DNA of 64,000 nucleotides, taken from NCBI GenBank assembly GCA_017163975.1, contig JAFFSR010000220.1, positions 15,456,001-15,520,000 of the forward strand. Direction: 5' to 3'. Below are positions 48,301 to 59,900 of the stretch, one piece after another. The number at the start of each line of letters is the position of its first letter. Position 1 is the first letter of the stretch. Under the pieces are notes generated by a model. That model ran no database searches, was not told the DNA's origin, and saw only the letters and a program-made list of their open reading frames with translations. The DNA comes from Anastatus disparis. Its lineage: Eukaryota > Arthropoda > Insecta > Hymenoptera > Eupelmidae. Position numbers and translations under genes: made by a program.

Positions 48301-51300
48301 TCAATTAATTTTCAATAAAAAGCATAATTATTTTCTAAAAAGTACAGTTAAATTCTATTTACATTACTGTAATTGTTTTATTTATGCGTCAATTATTGAA
48401 AGGCGCGGCAGCACCTCGAGCCAAGTGTATGCAACGATTACTTACAAAGTCGAGAATCGCGCGCAATTTTTCATAATTTAAAATTAAAATTACTTTTATT
48501 TGCTTTTAATAAATTTATTCAAATTGTTACGTTACAGGTTGTCGGCGTTAGCTGTATCGATACTATTAAATCATCGATTTCTGTATCTGAATTTAAAGAT
48601 GATGAATCCTTCATGGATCTCGAAGCGATTGTTGTATCATTGAAGCCAAAAGAGTGTATTTTGCAAAGTGGCGAGAATAATCCTGATTTTCAAAATGTTA
48701 AACAGGTACAATAAGTCAAAATTTACTTTATTTGTATATTATATATATAAGTGAAAATATTTTGAATTTTAAAAAAATTTTAAGAAAGTATATCAAATAC
48801 TCGATTGTTTTTTTTTTGTATTATAGATAATGGAAAGAAATAACGTTCTTGTAACTCAAAAGAAAAAGACAGATTTCAGTACCGATTCTTTGATACAAGA
48901 TTTGAATACACTTTTGAGATTCTCGAAAGGTCAGCAGCGCAATGCCCAAGCTCATCCGCAAACTAATTTGAAACTTGCAATGTCCGCAACAGCTGCTCTT
49001 ATAAATTACTTGAGTGTAAGTATTTAATTATTTACACATCCGCAATATTCAAATGTGAAATTATTCTACATATAATATTCATAAAAAAAGTACATAGTTA
49101 TTTAATAATCAAATTTTTCGAGTAATAAAAATTTTTAATTAATTTAATAGAATTGGAAACTTTTACTTTTATGAAAAAATCATTCTAATTTGGTATTATT
49201 TTGCATGCCAAAGGGTGTCATTTTTTATTGATTTCATAACACTATTATACTTTTGATGCGCGAAAAATTTAATTGAGTATGTAAAATAGCATTTAAACTT
49301 TATTCTTAAAAATAAAATTCAATGAATAATTTGTATGTAATTTATATGTAAATAAATTAAAATTTTTATATTAACGTGCTAATGATGTTTTATTCTTAAG
49401 AAAAAAATGTGTGTTATACATTCGGTCGTTCAAAATTATTTGCTTTAAAACTAAAATTAAAATTATAAATCTTTACTGTATATTATATGATAGTAATACA
49501 TTAATATTTCCTCGAATGAACTTTAAAATTGTATTAATTAATTTAAAAAAAATTGTTATTAAAGTTAACAACAGACGACGGCAACGCGAATCAATTTATC
49601 CTAGAAGAAATTGAACGCAGCCGTTATTTGCGTCTCGATGCCGCGGCTATTAAAGCATTGAACATCGAGCCGCGTCCGGATGCGCCAACTTTCGGCAGCA
49701 GTACATCGAGTATCCTTGGTTTATTAGATAAATGTAAAACAGCGCAAGGTCATCGTTTGTTGGGTCAATGGATTAGACAGCCGTTACGTGATCTCGCGCT
49801 TATCAAAGAACGTCATGAAGTTGTTGCTGCTTTGCTCGATGATTCGGAGCTTAGATCTGTCCTTAGCGAAGATTATCTTAGGCGGGTACCCGATCTTCAA
49901 CAACTTGCTAAAAAAATTGCCAAAAATAAAGGCGGTTTGCAGGATTGTTACAAGTATGTTAAATTTTATCAATTTTATGTTCATATTGAGCTTAAAAATA
50001 ATAAATTTGATTCAATTTTGTAAAATTCAATATGTACAATTATTTCATTATATTAAATGCAAATCGAAAAACAAAAATTTTTTGAAAATCTTATATTAGT
50101 GATAGATTAAAAATAAAAAAAAAATTATTTTACAAATTATTAAAATAATATTAAATCTTAATATTTAAAGATTTTAAATTAAAACTTAACTAGATTAATA
50201 ATTAAATAAACAAATTTTACTTTTAGAATTTATCAATGCATCGTAGCTTTGCCATCTTTGATAGCAAAACTTGAATCAGCCTCTAACGTTGCTGCCGTAA
50301 AGGCAATGTTCATTGAGCCTTTAAAAGAACATCTTGAAGAGATGGATAAATTTCAACAAATGGTCGAACAAACAATTGATTTGGATGCTGCGGATAAAGG
50401 TGACTTTTTAGTAAAACCAGAATTCGATGATGAATTAAAAGGTGTGTATTTTACGTTAATTTAATAATAATAGTTGTTTTATTATAATAAAATATGAAAT
50501 AAATTAACATTGAATAAATTATTTTTTAAGAATTAAAAGCTCAAATGGATCAAAAGGAAGAAAAAACCCAGGTGTTACTCAAAAAGGCAGCTGACGATTT
50601 AGGATTGGAAGCAGGAAAATCTATTAAATTAGAAAATAATCCTCAGTATGGTTTTCATTTTAGAATAACTTTAAAGGAAGAAAAAAATCTTAGAGGTCAG
50701 AAAACTTACGATGTATTGGATTCAAACAAAAGTGGTATTAAGTTTAGGAATAGTAAATTAGAAGATGTTGATGAAGCTTATCAACAGGCTAAAAATTTAT
50801 ATACTACGCAACAAAAAAGTATTGTTACTGAAATCATGAGTACAGCAGGCATGTAAAAATTAAACTTGAAAATCATTTTCTTTTATCATTTGATTTTCAC
50901 AATAAAAATAATATGAAAATTCACTATAAATTACAGCTGGCTATGTACCTCCTATAAAATCAATCGGTAATGTAATAGCGACGCTCGATGTTTTGAATTC
51001 CTTTGCCTTAGCGGCTGCGTGCGCTAATCAAACGTATGTTAGACCAGAAATGTTGCCTAGTGAAGCTCAAAAACTTAATCTCGAACAAGTCAGACATCCG
51101 TGTTTGGAAACGCAAGAAGGAGTCAATTATATTGCCAATGACGTGCACTTCACAGAAGGTCAATACTTACATTTCATTATTTTATACTTTTCCACTTTCA
51201 TTCTTTTCAAAAATAAATTTTATTTTTAAATTATCAAAAGAATAAATTTACTTATGATAGGTTTATTTTAACAAATTATAAATTAATTTAAAAAAAAATG

Positions 51301-52702
51301 AAAAATATTTATTTTTTAAAATTCTAGACAGCCGCTTTCACATTGTAACTGGACCAAACATGGGTGGTAAAAGTACATATATCAGATCTATTGGAGTCGC
51401 AGCATTGATGGCACACGTTGGTAGTTTTGTACCTTGCGACAAAGCTACAATATCATTACTCGATTCTATTTTAGCAAGAATAGGAGCTGATGATTCGCAA
51501 ATCAAAGGACTTTCAACATTTATGGCGGAAATGGTGGAAACTTCTGCCATCATTAAAGTAAGATAGAAAAATTTAAATATTTACGTAATTTAAATATAAA
51601 AACTGTTAAATTTATATTAATAATTTTTATAATTTTTAAAATAATTATACAACAAATATGTTATAAAATATTATCTTTATTAATATATTTGTAATAATTA
51701 TGAAATATTTAATGAGCTTATCAAAATTTAGTTTCTAATTTAAAAAAAAAACTTTACTAAAAAGATCGAAAAATTCCACAAGATTTGACTAATCAAAATA
51801 CGTTTGTGATCTAAATCATTGAAATTGATTTACTTCTATGTAAAATATTTATAACGAACAATTTATTTTTCAGATTGAATGTATAATAAATTTACTTTTT
51901 TTTAGACAGCAACTGCTAATTCACTTGTAATTATTGATGAGCTTGGAAGAGGAACATCAACCTATGATGGTTGTGGAATAGCATGGTCTATAGCTGAGTA
52001 AGTTTTCTTACAAATAAATTGATTTTAATCTGTCATTGAAAAATAAATATAATTTTATTTTTTTTTTAGACATCTAGCTAAGGATATTAAATCGTATTGT
52101 TTATTTGCCACACATTTTCACGAAATTACAAGACTTTCAGAAGATGTTCCTACTGCGCATAATTTTCATGTCACAGCGCTTGTTGGTGAAAAGCTCACAC
52201 TCTTGTATAAAGTTAAGCCTGGAATATGTGATCAAAGTTTCGGTATTCATGTCGCTAGGATGGCTAAATTTCCTGAAGATGTGATAGAGGTACTGATATA
52301 TTTAAAAAATATTGCTCTTTAAAAACTATTTTTTTTTTATTATTAAACAAATTTTTTTATTGTAGTTTGCTAAACGAAAGCAAACGGAATTAGAAGATTT
52401 ACAAGGAGTAGTTTTTGAGGGATCTGACGATCCAGAACTAAAGAAGAAAATCATTCAGGTAATTGAATTTAAAAAATATTTTAATCCTTTAATACATAAA
52501 TATAAAATAACTTTGTAAATTTTTCAATTAATTTATTTTGTAGGAAGGTGAGAAGTTAATACACGACTTTATGGCTAAGTCCATCAGTTTCGACGACGAA
52601 TCAATATCAGATGAAGAATTAGCTAATAAAATTTCGAATTTACGAAAAGAAATATTAGCTCACAACAATGCCTATATTAAGTCATTATTAGGAGTTTCAT
52701 AA
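27310..52702 (+). CDS. MSH2: MSH2 mismatch-repair ATPase (15 exons, ~921 aa, 18.8-kb intron 2)
   Basis: Exons: 27310-27343, 27439-27488, 46309-46432, 47757-48019, 48538-48705, 48827-49015, 49565-49953, 50227-50441, 50531-50848, 50937-51158, 51328-51557, 51906-51997, 52070-52289, 52366-52458, 52544-52702. All phases join. The N-terminus MAVQPSK...[11 protein letters not shown] continues after intron 2 with [20 protein letters not shown], exactly as in MSH2 proteins. The ATPase domain has Walker [10 protein letters not shown] (666-674), FMAEM, Walker [15 protein letters not shown] (from 743) and ATHFHE. MSH2 pairs with MSH6 or MSH3 to recognise mismatches in nuclear DNA. Intron 9 (50849-50936) has a GC donor; the nearby GT alternative breaks the frame. 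Two other genes lie antisense in intron 2. Human MSH2 has 934 aa. Confidence 0.96.
27758..27763 (-). terminator. AATAAA polyadenylation signal of gene A
   Basis: TTTATT on the plus strand, i.e. AATAAA on the gene strand, about 115 bases downstream of the gene A stop and still upstream of nothing else on that strand except RRP8. Confidence 0.45.
27878..31521 (-). CDS. Gene A: very long Gln/Pro-rich repeat protein, nested in MSH2 intron 2 (unrecognised)
   Basis: The main exon runs 31140-27878. It is preceded by a consensus acceptor (TTGTTTCAG) and ends in a stop: 1087 codons. A possible first exon (31521-31449, start [16 protein letters not shown]) joins it in phase through a GC donor AAAG|GCAAGT, giving about 1111 aa; this first exon is tentative. 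Visible repeats: three copies of TL(E/Q)KSGF with flanks; four copies of DLTQQT(A/S)GxIxFGxxSQxGRxF; two copies of [11 protein letters not shown] Pro-rich block ([19 protein letters not shown]) and a Gln/Tyr-rich region follow, and the end is a basic amphipathic [20 protein letters not shown]. It looks like an extracellular or structural protein, but no domain is recognised. A poly(A) signal (AATAAA) lies 115 bases past the stop. Confidence 0.7.
31522..32427. other. Gap between genes A and B (both minus strand)
   Basis: AT-rich. On the minus strand a 28-base segment 31607-31580 lies between TTTCAG and GTTTAAGT splice-like sites and could be an upstream micro-exon of gene A; its phase cannot be fixed. 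The 3' UTR of gene B extends into this gap (AATAAA on the minus strand at 32072-32067). Confidence 0.4.
32428..34734 (-). CDS. Gene B: secreted coiled-coil/poly-Gln protein, nested in MSH2 intron 2 (unrecognised, 768 aa)
   Basis: A single coding exon. Clear signal peptide at residues 1-18 ([18 protein letters not shown], then KP). Then a Gly/Tyr/Ser stretch with GGYG repeats; a conserved-looking segment around 85-150 ([38 protein letters not shown]); helical regions; a strong coiled coil at about 365-470 built on (R)QREAEQ heptads; a poly-Gln tract (about 470-500); a Ser/Gly-rich region; and a C-terminus with two Cys and basic YKR. This suggests an extracellular structural or cuticle/silk-like protein, but I cannot name it. 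An acceptor (TTTTAG) at 34775-34776 on the minus strand implies a 5'-UTR intron, so the promoter lies further up, within 34800-36500. [13 protein letters not shown] near the end resembles the gene A repeat core. Confidence 0.85.
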   Translation of the reverse strand: MMFALLLVGALLAQSAFAKPTDCGVYCDDQNAIGTSGYATKGGYSSYSKSASYKQYSSNGGYGASNGGYGTTNSGLGATGGRLENFDEGSAIGTIGGDRPGTWADQKHYVTDDGHGEMKYRAGQTVTNNGFSKYAEHSYRYGTHDKHVPTANSQILSTAEFNRELQSIRNRISSFMSTFDFQSGSFVSANMLQDFKNKANVISGQLNNVCDQVDIGSSMHQQMQQMIQQFQHDVEQRQREIEAMIIQSSSSSSVTSEYHTYPTRPSPIQTYPTRPASIQTYPSRPAPVQTYPMPTYQVPTVSESTIMEQRVEEQISQINTLIQNFYSKFNKPEVNSEYQTNLNNQINTIRQKLNELNLQASQYESTRVSFEQLKTQFDSHVTRLQEHIQQLERRQFEVEQQQREAEQRQREAEQRRLEAEQKQRDAELRQLEAEQRQREAELKLQQEKQRQKLILEQEQEKQRQKLILEQEQQKLILLQQQQQLQQQQLQQQQLQQQQQQPVYKPQTNDQVKIEGSYHHSFQSSYGSEGTGATSGSLTHGGHQTYRPEAQVMQPHVDLTAAISRLQQDLHRLQTEVNGFNSYTMRLTASNSANLQVEAQKQADILRQNIKNLCDTSSRYHDQSILSNAENLKRRFEEMFQAFQSQAASYSSGSSFAASAGYSSESSYGGSGRVSSVQAPSIGDVEYTHSKSTDVEIGRRPYSSGSGYSASSGHSSGSSYGSSINDQLSSGLIDLGGGSNSQHVECVEMYAGQPCVEQPRRYKRHVGGK
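33322..33399. repeat. Perfect 39-bp tandem duplication within gene B
   Basis: 33322-33360 and 33361-33399 are identical. They encode two copies of a 13-residue coiled-coil unit ([13 protein letters not shown], circularly permuted) just before the poly-Gln tract. Exact identity at synonymous sites suggests a recent duplication, so length polymorphism is likely. Confidence 0.95.
36236..36520 (-). promoter_or_regulatory. GC-richer island, possible gene B promoter
   Basis: This stretch is clearly less AT-rich than the rest of the intron. On the minus strand it has an Inr-like TCAGTT (36363-36358) with TATAC about 24 bases upstream (36385-36381). On the plus strand a good TATAAAAG lies at 36471-36478. 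With the 5'-UTR acceptor at 34775 it is the best candidate for the start of gene B. Weak evidence. Confidence 0.25.
40001..40352. mobile_element. MITE-like element with 15-bp perfect terminal inverted repeats
   Basis: ATTGGGATCTGACAT (40001-40015) is the exact reverse complement of 40338-40352. The 322-base interior is GC-richer than its surroundings and has no intact ORF. I could not identify a target-site duplication, so the superfamily is unknown and the outer boundary is approximate. Confidence 0.7.
40580..40780 (-). mobile_element. tRNA-derived SINE, copy C (full length)
   Basis: On the minus strand: tRNA head AGTCGGTAGAGCGATGGATT, B box GAGTTCGAATCCCGC, body with CACCACTATACGTTACATG, then CGTCGTTAATTAGCATCGTA, and 3' end ACAGCGACGTTAAATAAAA. 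It lies in MSH2 intron 2 and appears complete. Confidence 0.93.
45183..45391 (+). mobile_element. tRNA-derived SINE, copy D (full length, best reference copy)
   Basis: Starts GAGGTCGTCAGTGGCTCACT. The A box lies in TGGCTCACTCGG and the B box is GTTCGAATCCC, so a pol III internal promoter is visible. The anticodon-loop position reads TTCATAA, suggesting a Met-like tRNA ancestor. The tRNA-unrelated body ends AGCGACGTTAAATAAAATTT. At least six copies or fragments occur in this window on both strands. Confidence 0.94.
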
Positions 52703-53969
52703 TTATTTTTCGTTAAATATTTAAGCTTTTATAAAAATGCTCTTACAAATATTTTTAAGTATATTAACGGTTCAGTATTAATTTTTATACTCGTGAAAAA
52801 AATGACAATACATTGTTACTTTTATATTTTTTTAAAATAAACGTTTTTCGTACATGAAATTTGAAATTCTATTTGAAAACTGCATTAGAGCGCGTAATAA
52901 GCCTATTAAAGTACAAAGTGAATCATCCGTACTACGTTTGTATATACGCGCTTATAAAAATCCTTGTGATGTCATTGATTACGCTTAAGTGTTACGGTAT
53001 ATACATATATGTCTATGTACATTTTATATCGGTGTACTTCAACAACATCAAAACAATGACAGCATAATCACTGTTCCATTTTAATTTGTTTGTAAACTGA
53101 ACAAGTCTGTAGCATCGAAAAGTTACCAATAATTAATTAATAATTTTATGTTTTCAGATAATAATATCGTTATTTCAAAATATTAATAATTTATCCAAAT
53201 TCTTAATTTTTTTATGATTAAGTTTTTATAAAACTATAACGTGAGAAAGACAAAGATCTATTAATTTATAACTATGAATGTTTGTAGAACCTTTCATCTG
53301 TACGAATTTGAAAAAATACTCATTCATCTAGATTTATAACGTCAAATTTGCATTAAATGTTACATTTGCATCCTCATTATTATAAACATTTAAATAACTT
53401 TTTTATAAGAAGTAAATAAATTTTTTTTTATAAATAAAAGTTTTTGTTAATAGTCTTAATTTATGTATAATTGTATTCGTCTACATGTTAAGATAAGATT
53501 ATTTATTTATAATCGTTCAAAACTATTTTTATACATCTGCATCAAAACAAATTTAGCAAATGCAGTCGTAAAATTGGCATGCAGTGTAAAAATAAAAATA
53601 AAAATAAAATCGATCGTTAAAACCGACGGATGGTAAGTTGCAATACGCAGTTGGTACGTTTTTTAACGTAGTAACCTTGAACCTGACTAGTGTATTCATG
53701 GATTTCGGGGAGTGTCAAGAAGGAGACGTCGTCGTCGTTACAGCCCAGTAAAAATAATAAATTACTGCGGCTAAAAAATTTTTGATTTTTTTTTTCTATT
53801 TCCCCCCTACGTGCTGTGTTTTCTTGTGCGGGGGAGTTTTTGTACAACGTATATTTTTTTTCTTTTTTTTTTCTTTTACCAACAAACATTGGTGTACGCG
53901 CGTGAGTGATACGACAAACCTACGCCCTTTATATCATTTTCTCGCGCTTGTATACACATCACATTAACC
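52703..53969. other. Intergenic: MSH2 3' end and F-box/actin gene 5' region
   Basis: AT-rich 3' flank. From about 53620 it becomes GC-richer, with CGTCGTCGTCG at 53726-53737 and a pyrimidine-rich stretch before the ATG, consistent with promoter and 5' UTR. No separate gene is supported. Confidence 0.5.
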
Positions 53970-56964
53970 ATGGATCCTGCAGTCTTCCCTGAAGAAATTT
54001 GGATTAAAATTCTACTTGAGTGCGATGTACCTGATATTATAGCTTTTGGTAGTACCTGCAAATATTTACGCAAAACTTCGGATACGGATTACTTATGGTA
54101 AGTGTTTTTTTCTTCAGTTCTTTTTTTTCTATTTTTGAGGTTACGATCGCTTATGCATTTTCACTATTACGTTTTATTTACTAATTGTATAAATATTTTA
54201 TTCTTTTACTTTTTTTATTCGAATCTTAGGAAGTGCTTGAATTTAAATTTTATTGGAACAGAGTATTTTTATTAGAGAAACTTTCGCTAATCATGTATAA
54301 TCAAGGTCTACATATTTTAAAGAATTTTAGATGTTTTTTTGAAATTTACCTTTGTAAATATTTTCATCAATAGCTAATTTGTTTTTTTATACAGTGTTTG
54401 TGATTAACAATCACATTATCTAATTATATACAGCAAACTTATTCATATATATAATATTTATATTATATAGCTCATAATCTTTGTTAATATATACTATAAC
54501 TGTAGATGTTGTTTACAAAAATATGCATAGTTCTATACTACTTATATTCTTTGTCAGTTGTAAAAACAATTCTTTTGATTTTGTTTTAGGAAAATGAAAT
54601 GGTTGCAACTTATATCGACAGTACAATTCCAATTCCCAGACATGAAGTGTCTTCAAATGCTGAGTGTCAGTTTTAAAGCTATGTGTTATCGATTACATAT
54701 GATATTAACGTTAAACGAGAGCAATGAAAATTCTTTTCCAAAATGCTGTAATTGCAGCAGTTATACCTGTCAAAGGAACTGCGTTGAAGGTTCCAGTGTT
54801 AAAGTAGTAATAGAAATAGGAAACAAATATACCTGGGTAATTACTCCAAATTTTGGTTTAAGAAGGCACTTCTCCATGCTTGGTTTTCCCAAGTATAACA
54901 GTGAGACTCATGTCGAACAAGTGCCTCCTTTGCCACCTCCACAAAACATTCCCAGCAGCAGCAGAAGAAAATCGGAAAGCAAATTTGTTACAAAAAAATC
55001 AATTGTAAAATTACTAAAGTTAGCAGAACCAGAATCTACCAAAGTTCCACCACGCAGTGGACCTTTTTGTGTTTTCTGTAATTCAGTTCAGTTATACAGA
55101 GAAAAAAGAAGATTAGAACAACATCCTAATGATGCATCTTGTTATACTCGATGTAATCCTGTTTATCAAAAATTAGTTAATGGTTATTGTACTGATACAG
55201 AACAACTATTAGGAATTCCAAATATAGATTTGTTTAATCCTGCTGAAGCACTACTTGTTGATGGAACATTTTCAGTTTTAAAGGATTTTGTTGATCATTT
55301 GTTTCGTCAAATGGGTTTGACAGAAACTCTCAGAAAACCAAATGCTGTTCTTATGTTTTGTGAACCTTTGGCCATACATCCACTACTTAGGAAACAACTT
55401 TTACATTACTTATTTCAAGAAGTAAAAATAGCAAGGTAAAAAATATATTTAATTTTAATTACAATATAAAAATTTAATTTTCTTATTTATTTACAAAAGT
55501 ACATAAGAAATAAAATTTTTACAATATTACAATATTTTTTTACAGTATATTGCCAACTTTAAAGTTAATTTATTACCATAATAATAAAACACAATTTATA
55601 AAATATTAATATATTTTATATTTACTTCCAGGGTTTGTTTAGTTCCAAAACCATTGGCAGCATGCGCTATGTTAGGTGTAGACACTTGCATTGTAATAGA
55701 CAGTGGTGCTTTAAGTACAACAGTGGCTGTAATAGTTGATGGAAGGGTTATGCCAAACCGTTGGAGATTAATACCTGTTGGTGGTTGGCATGTAGCTTAT
55801 TATTTAAAGCAAGCAATAAATTGGCAGCCGAAAGAATTCCATGAAATTCCAATTTCTTATCTAGATTATCCAACAGTTAAAGAAAGGTGTAGACTTAGTC
55901 TTGATATAAGGAAAGAAGAATATACTAGCAAACCAGATAGGCTATATAAAAGTAGTCAAAATAAAAATGAAAAAGTGGATATAGATATTAGAGTTGATAC
56001 TTATGCAAACTGCAAAAAGGATTGGGTAAGTTATATATGCCACTATAATACTACTTTTAATTTTTTTAAAGTCACTGAGAATAAAGCACATGTTACGTAC
56101 TGGGATTTGAACTCGGGACCTCGAGATTAGAAATCCATCACTCTACTGAGTGAGCCACTGATGACCTCAACGACTTTTAATTTCAATTTTAACTACTTAA
56201 AATAAAATTATGGTTATATTAAAATCAATTTTTATATCTTTACGTTTTTTCTAATTACATTTTTAAAAAATTTTATTTTATTGTTCATTAAGTATGTAAA
56301 AAATAATTTGGTTTGAGTTTTAATTGTTTGTAAAATTAATTAACTTACTCTTTTGACTGAATTTACATCAATATTGAGTATGTAATATTTTTATAGAAAG
56401 TTTCATTGGGTGCAGAATTGTATACTGCTCCAGAATTAATGTATGTGAGTATGGATTTGCCCCAAGTGGTAAAAGAAGTAACAAAAGGATTATCAGAGGA
56501 AATAAGAGCAGAATGTCTTTCTCGTATTCTTCTGACTGGTGGAAATACGGATTTAGCAGGTTTTGAATCAAGATTAAAACAAGATTTAAAGAAAATTCTT
56601 CCAGAATATGCACATATCTTGGAGGTGAGGAGTTGTCCAGGCACCCATAGCTGGAACGTTGCAATGGGATCTACTTATGTGCCTTTAGCTGTACATCCAG
56701 GTAAGCAAAAATTTAATTACATAATATAAAATTTTTTATTTTATAATATAATGAAAATTTTAAATATATTTAGTAGTTATATTTTATTTATAAAATTTAA
56801 AGAAAAATAAAAATTTTACTTTCTAATCTTTAAATATAAAAAATTTAAATTTTTCATCTTTAGATAAGACGCCACCAGAATATATGAAAGGAAATCCATT
56901 CTGGCTGTCGCGAGAGGAGTACATATTGTTTGGATGTGAGTCTCTAGCGAATCAACAACAATGA
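53970..56964 (+). CDS. F-box protein fused to an actin-related domain (5 exons, ~590 aa)
   Basis: Exons 53970-54097, 54590-55435, 55632-56025, 56397-56700, 56864-56964; all phases join. Start ACC-ATGG is a good context. Residues 5-46 form an F-box (FPEEIWIKILLECDVPDIIAF, CKYLRK, DYLWK), which in other proteins binds Skp1 in SCF ubiquitin ligases. A Cys cluster CCNCSSYTCQRNC follows. The rest has actin-fold landmarks: a divergent first strand (VVIEIGNKYTWV), AEALLVDG and NAVLMFCEPLAIHPLLRKQL, phosphate-2 loop VIDSGALSTTVAVIVDG (about 346-362), GGWHVAYYL, and adenosine-loop LLTGGNTDLAGFESRL (about 501-516). The phosphate-1 loop lacks the usual Asp-x-Gly-Ser, so ATP binding is doubtful. Plant ARP8 has the same F-box/actin-like order; I know no standard name in animals. 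SINE copy E lies in intron 3. Confidence 0.88.
56072..56170 (-). mobile_element. tRNA-derived SINE, copy E (internally deleted)
   Basis: In intron 3 of the F-box/actin gene, antisense. The minus strand reads GAGGTCATCAGTGGCTCACT, CTCGAGGTCCCGAGTTCAAA, then jumps to GTACGTAACATGTGCTTTAT: about 35 bases between B box and body are missing, and the 3' end is truncated. Confidence 0.88.
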
Positions 56965-59900
56965 AGTAATCGTACACTTTGTTAATGCGAAAGAAATTCA
57001 TCTGCACGACAAATCTACAAGCAGTCCTGAAAAAGAAGCAACATATAGGATAAACAAATTTACGCGTTTGATATCAGGAGAGTAAATGTTACCACCTTAT
57101 AATATATTCTATCCCGCGTTATGAATTTATATAGGGATACTTTAAAAATCACAAATTTTATCAACTATCTGACAATTCGTCGAAAACAAAATTTTTTTTA
57201 GAAGTAGCCACACTATATAATGTGTGAGCACTTTTAGTTTTCAAATTAAAAAAAAAGATTCTACTGTTATAGATATAATTGGCCTAACGTAATAAAAATT
57301 ATGAAGTATTTTTTAAGAAATTATAAATAAAAAAAACTTCAATGAAACGTGGGATAAGTAATAGTTTATTAACTATTCAAAATAGTATTATATCAAAAGT
57401 CACATATTTAGCTAGTAAAAAATTATTTACACAAAACAAAACGAAATGTACCTAAATAACTGGTTATTTTAAATGCATTTTTTTTAACATTCCCATAAAG
57501 TTTTAATTTTTATTTTAGACCAATAATGTCTATACAGGAATATAGTCTTTTTTTACGAAAATATAGCATTTAAACAATATAAGGCTATCATGAAAATTTC
57601 TTTTTAATAGATTTTTATTAATAAGAAAACATTTTTTAACAATTTTGAACATTGTAATTATTGGAATATTGAAAATAATCTTCACATCTTACAATATTTA
57701 TTTTAATAAAAATCTATGATGCATCTTCCATTATTGTGGAGAGATTTTTAATTAAGTAAGGGAAGCTAATTATGGAATTGATAAATAATTTTTCTAGGCA
57801 TCGAATAGAACATATGTTATTTCTGCAATAACTTAAAAAAAAATTATTCTATAAGCGACTGTTTAATAGCTTTATTAGCCCTTTATTGTTATCAAATTAA
57901 ATGCACACTTAATATCATTTATTAAAGTGCACCTAGTGCACCGCACTTCCAAATAAATTATATTGTCAATAGTATAAAGAAATATGAAAGCAGAAATGAA
58001 GAATGTAATAACTGTAAGATTTTAAAAAACTAAAAAAATTATGATGGTGCATTAGCAATTTACGAATGATTGGCTATTTAAATTCGGTAGTATTTTTGAA
58101 TATTCAAAGAAGTAAGAAGTGAAGAATGTGTCATGATTTATAAGATAAAAAAAAATTAATGAATTTTTTGTCTGCAGAGTCAACCACACGTTAGTGATTT
58201 TATGTGTGAGCGTAGATAAAAAAAAAGTGACCGTCATGCGAAAAGTTGTTTTGTAAATAAAAGAAAAGAGTGTGTGAACTACGAAGATGCGTAAAAATAG
58301 CGTTGAGAAATAATAAAAAAAAAAATAATTATGTGATAAAGAACTTAGTATTTCTTAAAGAAAAAAGTAAGAAAATACGGCATAAAAATGTCAGCTATTT
58401 CGTAAATTTATATCGGATAAAATCTTGCCAAAAAATAGATATGAGGTAAACAAGGAGGATTAAAATAAAAGTTATATAGGGAAGTTTCTAGTCATATTTG
58501 AAACCTAGGATCGTAAGAGAGTTTACTTCCAAGTTAATATATTCAGTAATAAAAAAAAAAAAAAAACCCTGTAGTTAGAATATTAGCTATACAAACACCA
58601 TTAAAGCTCTAATTCTGTTAGGTTTATAAAGTAGCTTTAGAAGAAGAAAAAAAGATGTAAGCAAGCTAAGAAAAACATTAGCAAAAAAAATTCAATATTC
58701 GACTGTTTATCCAATATTTAATCAACACCCTTTGAAAAGAAAATTTAATGCAAATTTAAATCGTATAATAATAAAAAAAAGAAATCATGCCATTGTTCTA
58801 ATACATACATATATGCACATAATAACATTCTGCTAATTACACTAGAAAGAAAAAGAAAACTCTTCATTATCGATTATATTCCGAGCCACAAATTCTATTT
58901 AGTGCATTTAGAATAAGTTTAGATTGATGAGTACTCTTAAAACTATCACAGGGAGAAAAAAAAATTAAAAACAAAAAAAAAAGATATTACGGAGCATGGT
59001 TCGAATGTAGTGCTGTTAAAGTTGTTTTATTTTTTTTCTTTTGTTAAGATATATTTTAATTAAGATGATTATAAATGCTGCCCTTTATGAATAACGATAT
59101 TTCGACGGTTACGGCTTAAACAAAAATTTTTACACAGACATTGCTAAAAAATTATAATAAAAAAATGTGTTATTAATCTATAATTGATAAAAAATGAACT
59201 ATTTGAAAAGAACTAATAATTAAGTGTATATATCAAAGTAGTTATTGTTATTATCAAGTAAAACATTTTATACATTAAATTACAACTGCTTTTAAGTTTT
59301 AATTTATTTCAATACTTTTAAGCACATATTTAAAAGATTATAATAAATATTTTTAAATTTGAATATTTATTGAACAAGTATACGATTGAATGTGATTTAT
59401 TCAATAATCTATATAATTATAAAATATTGATCAAAATCATAAATTGGTTTTAAAAATATTAATTCTAATCATGTTATTATAAATTCCACTTAAAAAATTT
59501 TAACTATTAATAAAAAGCGTATTTCTATTAATTAAAATTATATATTTTTATAAAACCTCCTTTTAAAGCTTTTTACACTTTTAAAAATTGGTACAAAGTA
59601 GAAAGAAAAGGCGTTATTTCTAAAAAAAAAGAATTTTATTGAAACATATGCTTAATTAATAAAGTATAAATTTTTGTTGAGCCGTACATAAATACAAAGA
59701 TTTGATGTAACACTTTAAACTTTGTAAATGCATTAAAAAATATATATATATGTGTATCTATTAATAGTTTTTAGAATTGGGCACTTCTAATTGTTATTTT
59801 AGCAATGACACATTAGCTTTACTATTATGTATCATATTTTTATAATCATTATAATTCAAAACTCTTCAGTAATCAAATTACTGAAATTCGACTATTTTAT

